This document shows, in pieces, positions 33,027 to 34,868 of a stretch of 34,868 nt of DNA. Below the pieces are notes generated by a model. The model saw only the letters and a program-made list of their open reading frames with translations, was not told the DNA's origin and did no database searches. The position numbers and the translations under genes are program-made. Where the stretch lies: the NCBI GenBank assembly GCA_002083525.1, contig LWDM01000070.1, positions 69,847-104,714 on the forward strand. Reading direction: 5' to 3'. The first letter of the stretch is position 1. Every line of letters begins with the position of its first letter. This DNA comes from Proteobacteria bacterium SG_bin9 (lineage in GTDB: Bacteria > Pseudomonadota > Alphaproteobacteria > Rhizobiales > Xanthobacteraceae).

Positions 33027-34542
33027 GCGTCTTCCCGAGCATAAATTGCTTCCTTTTCCCGAGCCGCGCCTCCGCTTTGACTACGATCAACGTCTCGAAG
33101 ATCCGAAGGACGGGCTACTCTTGTTTGGCCCGCCGGAGAAACTGCACGGGATTGATTACGGAGTGATCGGTACGCCCGAAGGCATTCGGCAGTTCGAGGC
33201 GTGGGCCGAGCGCCTTCGCCAAGCCGTCCCAGCCGACCCAAAGGTGGCGAGTTCTGTCGCTTTTCCGGGCATTGAGACCGTCTTTCGCACGCGCTGGAAC
33301 CCGGCGCCTCGGGTCCGTCTGACGGTGGACGCCGCTGAGCTTGAGTCGAAGGTTAACTTAACCGACGCTCATCAGCGCGTATTCGACACGGTTGATCTGT
33401 TCGCAAAGCCCATCGCCCGGTGGGTTAAGGAAGAAGATGACAAGGTCGCCCTGTGGTTCGTCGTTGTACCGGAAGAAGTTTGGAAGCTCTGCCGCCCCCG
33501 CTCTACCGTGAGCAAAAGCTCGGGCGTTCAACCAAGTGTTCACCTGACGCACGCCAAGGCGTTCGAGCTGCAACAGTCGCCCGACTTGTTTGATGATATG
33601 AACGAGGCCGCCAAGAAGCACCTGTTCGAAAACCACTTCCATAACCAGCTCAAGGCCAAGCTTCTCGACTGCGAAGCGGTGACACAGATAGTTCGTCAGA
33701 CGACAATCGCCCCGCTTGAGTTCTTAAACGCCCGTGGCGAACGCTCGCGCAAGATGCAAGACGATGCCACCATCGCATGGAACCTTGCGACCGGCATCTA
33801 TTACAAGGCAGGCGCGAAGCCATGGACCCTCGCCGATATCCGTGATGGCGTTTGCTACATTGGCCTTGTATTCAAACGCACGAACAATCCCGGCGATACC
33901 AAGGAAGCTTGCTGCAGCGCGCAGATGTTTTTGAAGACCGGGGAAGGCATCGTATTCAAAGGCGCGGTTGGTTCGTGGGCTTCCGACAAGGAGGGCGAGT
34001 ATCACCTTTCCGAGGAGAAGGCTCGCGAGATTATCGAGCGCTGTATCGCGGCTTACAAGGTGCATCACAACGACAAGCCGCCGCGCGAGCTCTTCATCCA
34101 TGGCCGTACGCGCTTTGACAAGAACGAGATCAAGGGATTTCGGAGCGGCGCGCCGGACGGAACGAGCGTTTCCGGTATTCAGATTTTGCGACCGAACGAT
34201 CTCAAGCTCTTCCGCGAGGGTCGAAAACCGCTCATGCGTGGATCGGCCCTCAAACTCGACAACCGCAGCGCGTTCCTTTGGAGCTCCGGATACGTCCCCC
34301 ACCTTCTCACGTATCCCGGCCGCGAAGTGCCTTCGCCTATTAAGGTTCGCATCGTCTTCGGCGATTCAAAGATCGAGCAAGTTGTCGCTGACATACTCGC
34401 CCTGACGAAGGTCAACTTTAACGCCTGCATCTTTGGGGACGGCTTGCCGGTCACGCTGCGTTTTGCGGATGATATCGGCGAGATTCTGACGGCCATCCCA
34501 GAGGTGACCTCAAAGCCTCTGATGTTCCGCCATTACATCTGA
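33010..34542 (+). CDS. Short prokaryotic Argonaute (MID-PIWI), SPARTA type
   Basis: The 510-residue protein lacks N and PAZ domains. The MID region is near 200-245 (FHNQLKAKLLDCEAVTQIVRQ) and PIWI follows (WNLATGIYYKAGAKPW, CYIGLVFKR, LFIHGRTRF). The usual PIWI catalytic aspartates are absent: V in GLVFK and R-T in HGRTRF, so it should bind guide and target but not cut. It ends in the typical short pAgo aromatic-hydrophobic MFRHYI. ATG 33010 has GGAGG 6 nt upstream, inside the TIR-APAZ gene, which assures coupled synthesis. It is the RNA-guided sensor of the system. Confidence 0.93.
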   Translation: MTKPRKRLPEHKLLPFPEPRLRFDYDQRLEDPKDGLLLFGPPEKLHGIDYGVIGTPEGIRQFEAWAERLRQAVPADPKVASSVAFPGIETVFRTRWNPAPRVRLTVDAAELESKVNLTDAHQRVFDTVDLFAKPIARWVKEEDDKVALWFVVVPEEVWKLCRPRSTVSKSSGVQPSVHLTHAKAFELQQSPDLFDDMNEAAKKHLFENHFHNQLKAKLLDCEAVTQIVRQTTIAPLEFLNARGERSRKMQDDATIAWNLATGIYYKAGAKPWTLADIRDGVCYIGLVFKRTNNPGDTKEACCSAQMFLKTGEGIVFKGAVGSWASDKEGEYHLSEEKAREIIERCIAAYKVHHNDKPPRELFIHGRTRFDKNEIKGFRSGAPDGTSVSGIQILRPNDLKLFREGRKPLMRGSALKLDNRSAFLWSSGYVPHLLTYPGREVPSPIKVRIVFGDSKIEQVVADILALTKVNFNACIFGDGLPVTLRFADDIGEILTAIPEVTSKPLMFRHYI

Positions 34543-34660
34543 GGCTGCCTGCATCGCTCCTTATGTTCTGGCTTGGCGCGATGGCTGGTCGGCCGCGACG
34601 GATGCGTTCCTCGTGAAAGCGGCAGCCGTCTTGGCGGAGAAGCACAAACGCGGGCGCAGT

Positions 34661-34682
34661 GTTTTGTGCCAATTTTGTGCCA
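34661..34682 (+). repeat. Tandem TTTTGTGCCA repeat, right end
   Basis: Copies at 34662-34671 and 34673-34682, with the same 11-bp period and orientation as the left-end pair at 100-120. It is 154 bp from the tRNA 3' end. Confidence 0.7.
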
Positions 34683-34740
34683 CGGAGAATTCGGAAGTCG
34701 TCGGCAACAGATCGTAGAAAAACTTGTAACACGTTGTTAC

Positions 34741-34770
34741 TGCGCGGGAATGCTTGGGAGTGGTTGGGAA
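34741..34770 (+). repeat. Three degenerate 10-bp tandem repeats
   Basis: TGCGCGGGAA, TGCTTGGGAG and TGGTTGGGAA follow each other without gap, matching TGSKYGGGAR. A related pair on the opposite strand (TGGTTGGAAR, 17562-17581) lies in the oriT candidate. They are possible recombinase or relaxosome binding sites. Confidence 0.5.
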
Positions 34771-34786
34771 AGGCTGTAATCAAACG

Positions 34787-34810
34787 GAAAAGCCCGCACA
34801 GGGCGGGCTA
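34787..34810 (-). terminator. Terminator downstream of right tRNA-fMet
   Basis: On the minus strand AGCCCGC and GCGGGCT form a 7-bp stem around a 5-nt loop, followed by TTTT. It begins about 27 bp beyond the tRNA 3' end, as expected for a tRNA transcript. Confidence 0.7.
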
Positions 34811-34835
34811 ATCCATTGCAACGACTGACTGATTT

Positions 34836-34868
34836 TGGTTGCGGGAGTAGGATTTGAACCTACGACCT
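34836..34868 (-). tRNA. Initiator tRNA-fMet, 3' half (cut by window end)
   Basis: The reverse complement gives AGGTC of the variable loop, a perfect T-arm (GTAGG-TTCAAAT-CCTAC), the acceptor strand TCCCGCA, A and encoded CCA. Paired with the 5' half at 1-28, C1 faces A72 and the other acceptor pairs form (one G-T), the initiator hallmark. The 5' half lies outside the window. A terminator follows its 3' end inside the window. Confidence 0.85.

Larger units (their letters stand above)
34543..34835. other. Right-end non-coding segment
   Basis: Between the Argonaute stop and the tRNA. It holds a protein-like frame without start (34553-34717, reading AWRDGWSAATDAFLVKAAA), the TTTTGTGCCA pair, three degenerate 10-bp repeats (34741-34770) and a terminator. 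The frame may be a gene remnant left at the boundary. Confidence 0.5.

Noticed and set aside
33010..34542. A DNA-cutting long Argonaute
   Set aside because: The protein is short, has no PAZ, and lacks the catalytic aspartates at both recognisable PIWI positions.
1..34868. CRISPR array
   Set aside because: I found no set of regularly spaced repeats. The repeats seen are tandem pairs or inverted repeats, and no Cas gene is present.

Overview
The window looks like a complete mobilizable defence island from a GC-rich alphaproteobacterium, most likely of the Rhizobiales. This rests on the style of the initiator tRNA sequence and on a gene set (DUF736, ArdC-type antirestriction protein, DUF2958, MobC, relaxase, TraG-type ATPase) typical of rhizobial plasmids and integrative elements. 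It starts inside the 5' half of a minus-strand initiator tRNA (1-28) and ends inside the 3' half of a second one (34836-34868). Only about 16 nt of the anticodon stem-loop are missing between the two pieces. The window therefore seems to run from one attachment site to the other, with the core just outside. A tandem TTTTGTGCCA repeat with an 11-bp period lies near each end.

Layout. (1) 0.2-3.7 kb: an HNH-type protein, a HEPN (Swt1-like) protein and an AbiE toxin-antitoxin pair whose promoter carries a duplicated operator-like box. (2) 3.8-6.4 kb: a full-length tyrosine integrase and small accessory or HTH genes. (3) 6.5-12.3 kb: an HTH protein, a large STAND ATPase (HTH, NB-ARC, TPR) and four uncharacterised genes. 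(4) 12.4-15.1 kb: a short recombinase, an overlapping XRE regulator and a DUF4407 membrane protein. (5) 15.1-24.4 kb: the transfer and maintenance module. It has a frameshifted gene, a relaxase, MobC, a candidate oriT, a two-gene coupling protein (membrane protein plus TraG/VirD4 ATPase), DUF736, an ArdC-like metalloprotein, DUF2958 and several unknowns. No mating-pore (VirB/Trb) genes are present, so it should need a helper to move. (6) 24.8-34.5 kb: a compact defence island. A minus-strand set of WYL regulator, DNA methyltransferase (broken by one extra G) and type III-like Res helicase-nuclease with a C-terminal HEPN-like tail diverges from a plus-strand operon of DUF2188, TIR-APAZ and short Argonaute.

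The most notable system is the last operon, a SPARTA-type short Argonaute system: the TIR-APAZ effector is expected to degrade NAD(P)+ when the Argonaute finds guide-matched DNA. It sits behind a WYL repressor gene, shares one 105-bp intergenic region with the restriction operon, and has a small DUF2188 gene 9 bp upstream of the TIR gene. The shared region contains an inverted repeat inside a promoter spacer. This suggests one WYL protein co-controls restriction and abortive NAD depletion. The division of labour is inferred from family knowledge, not tested here.
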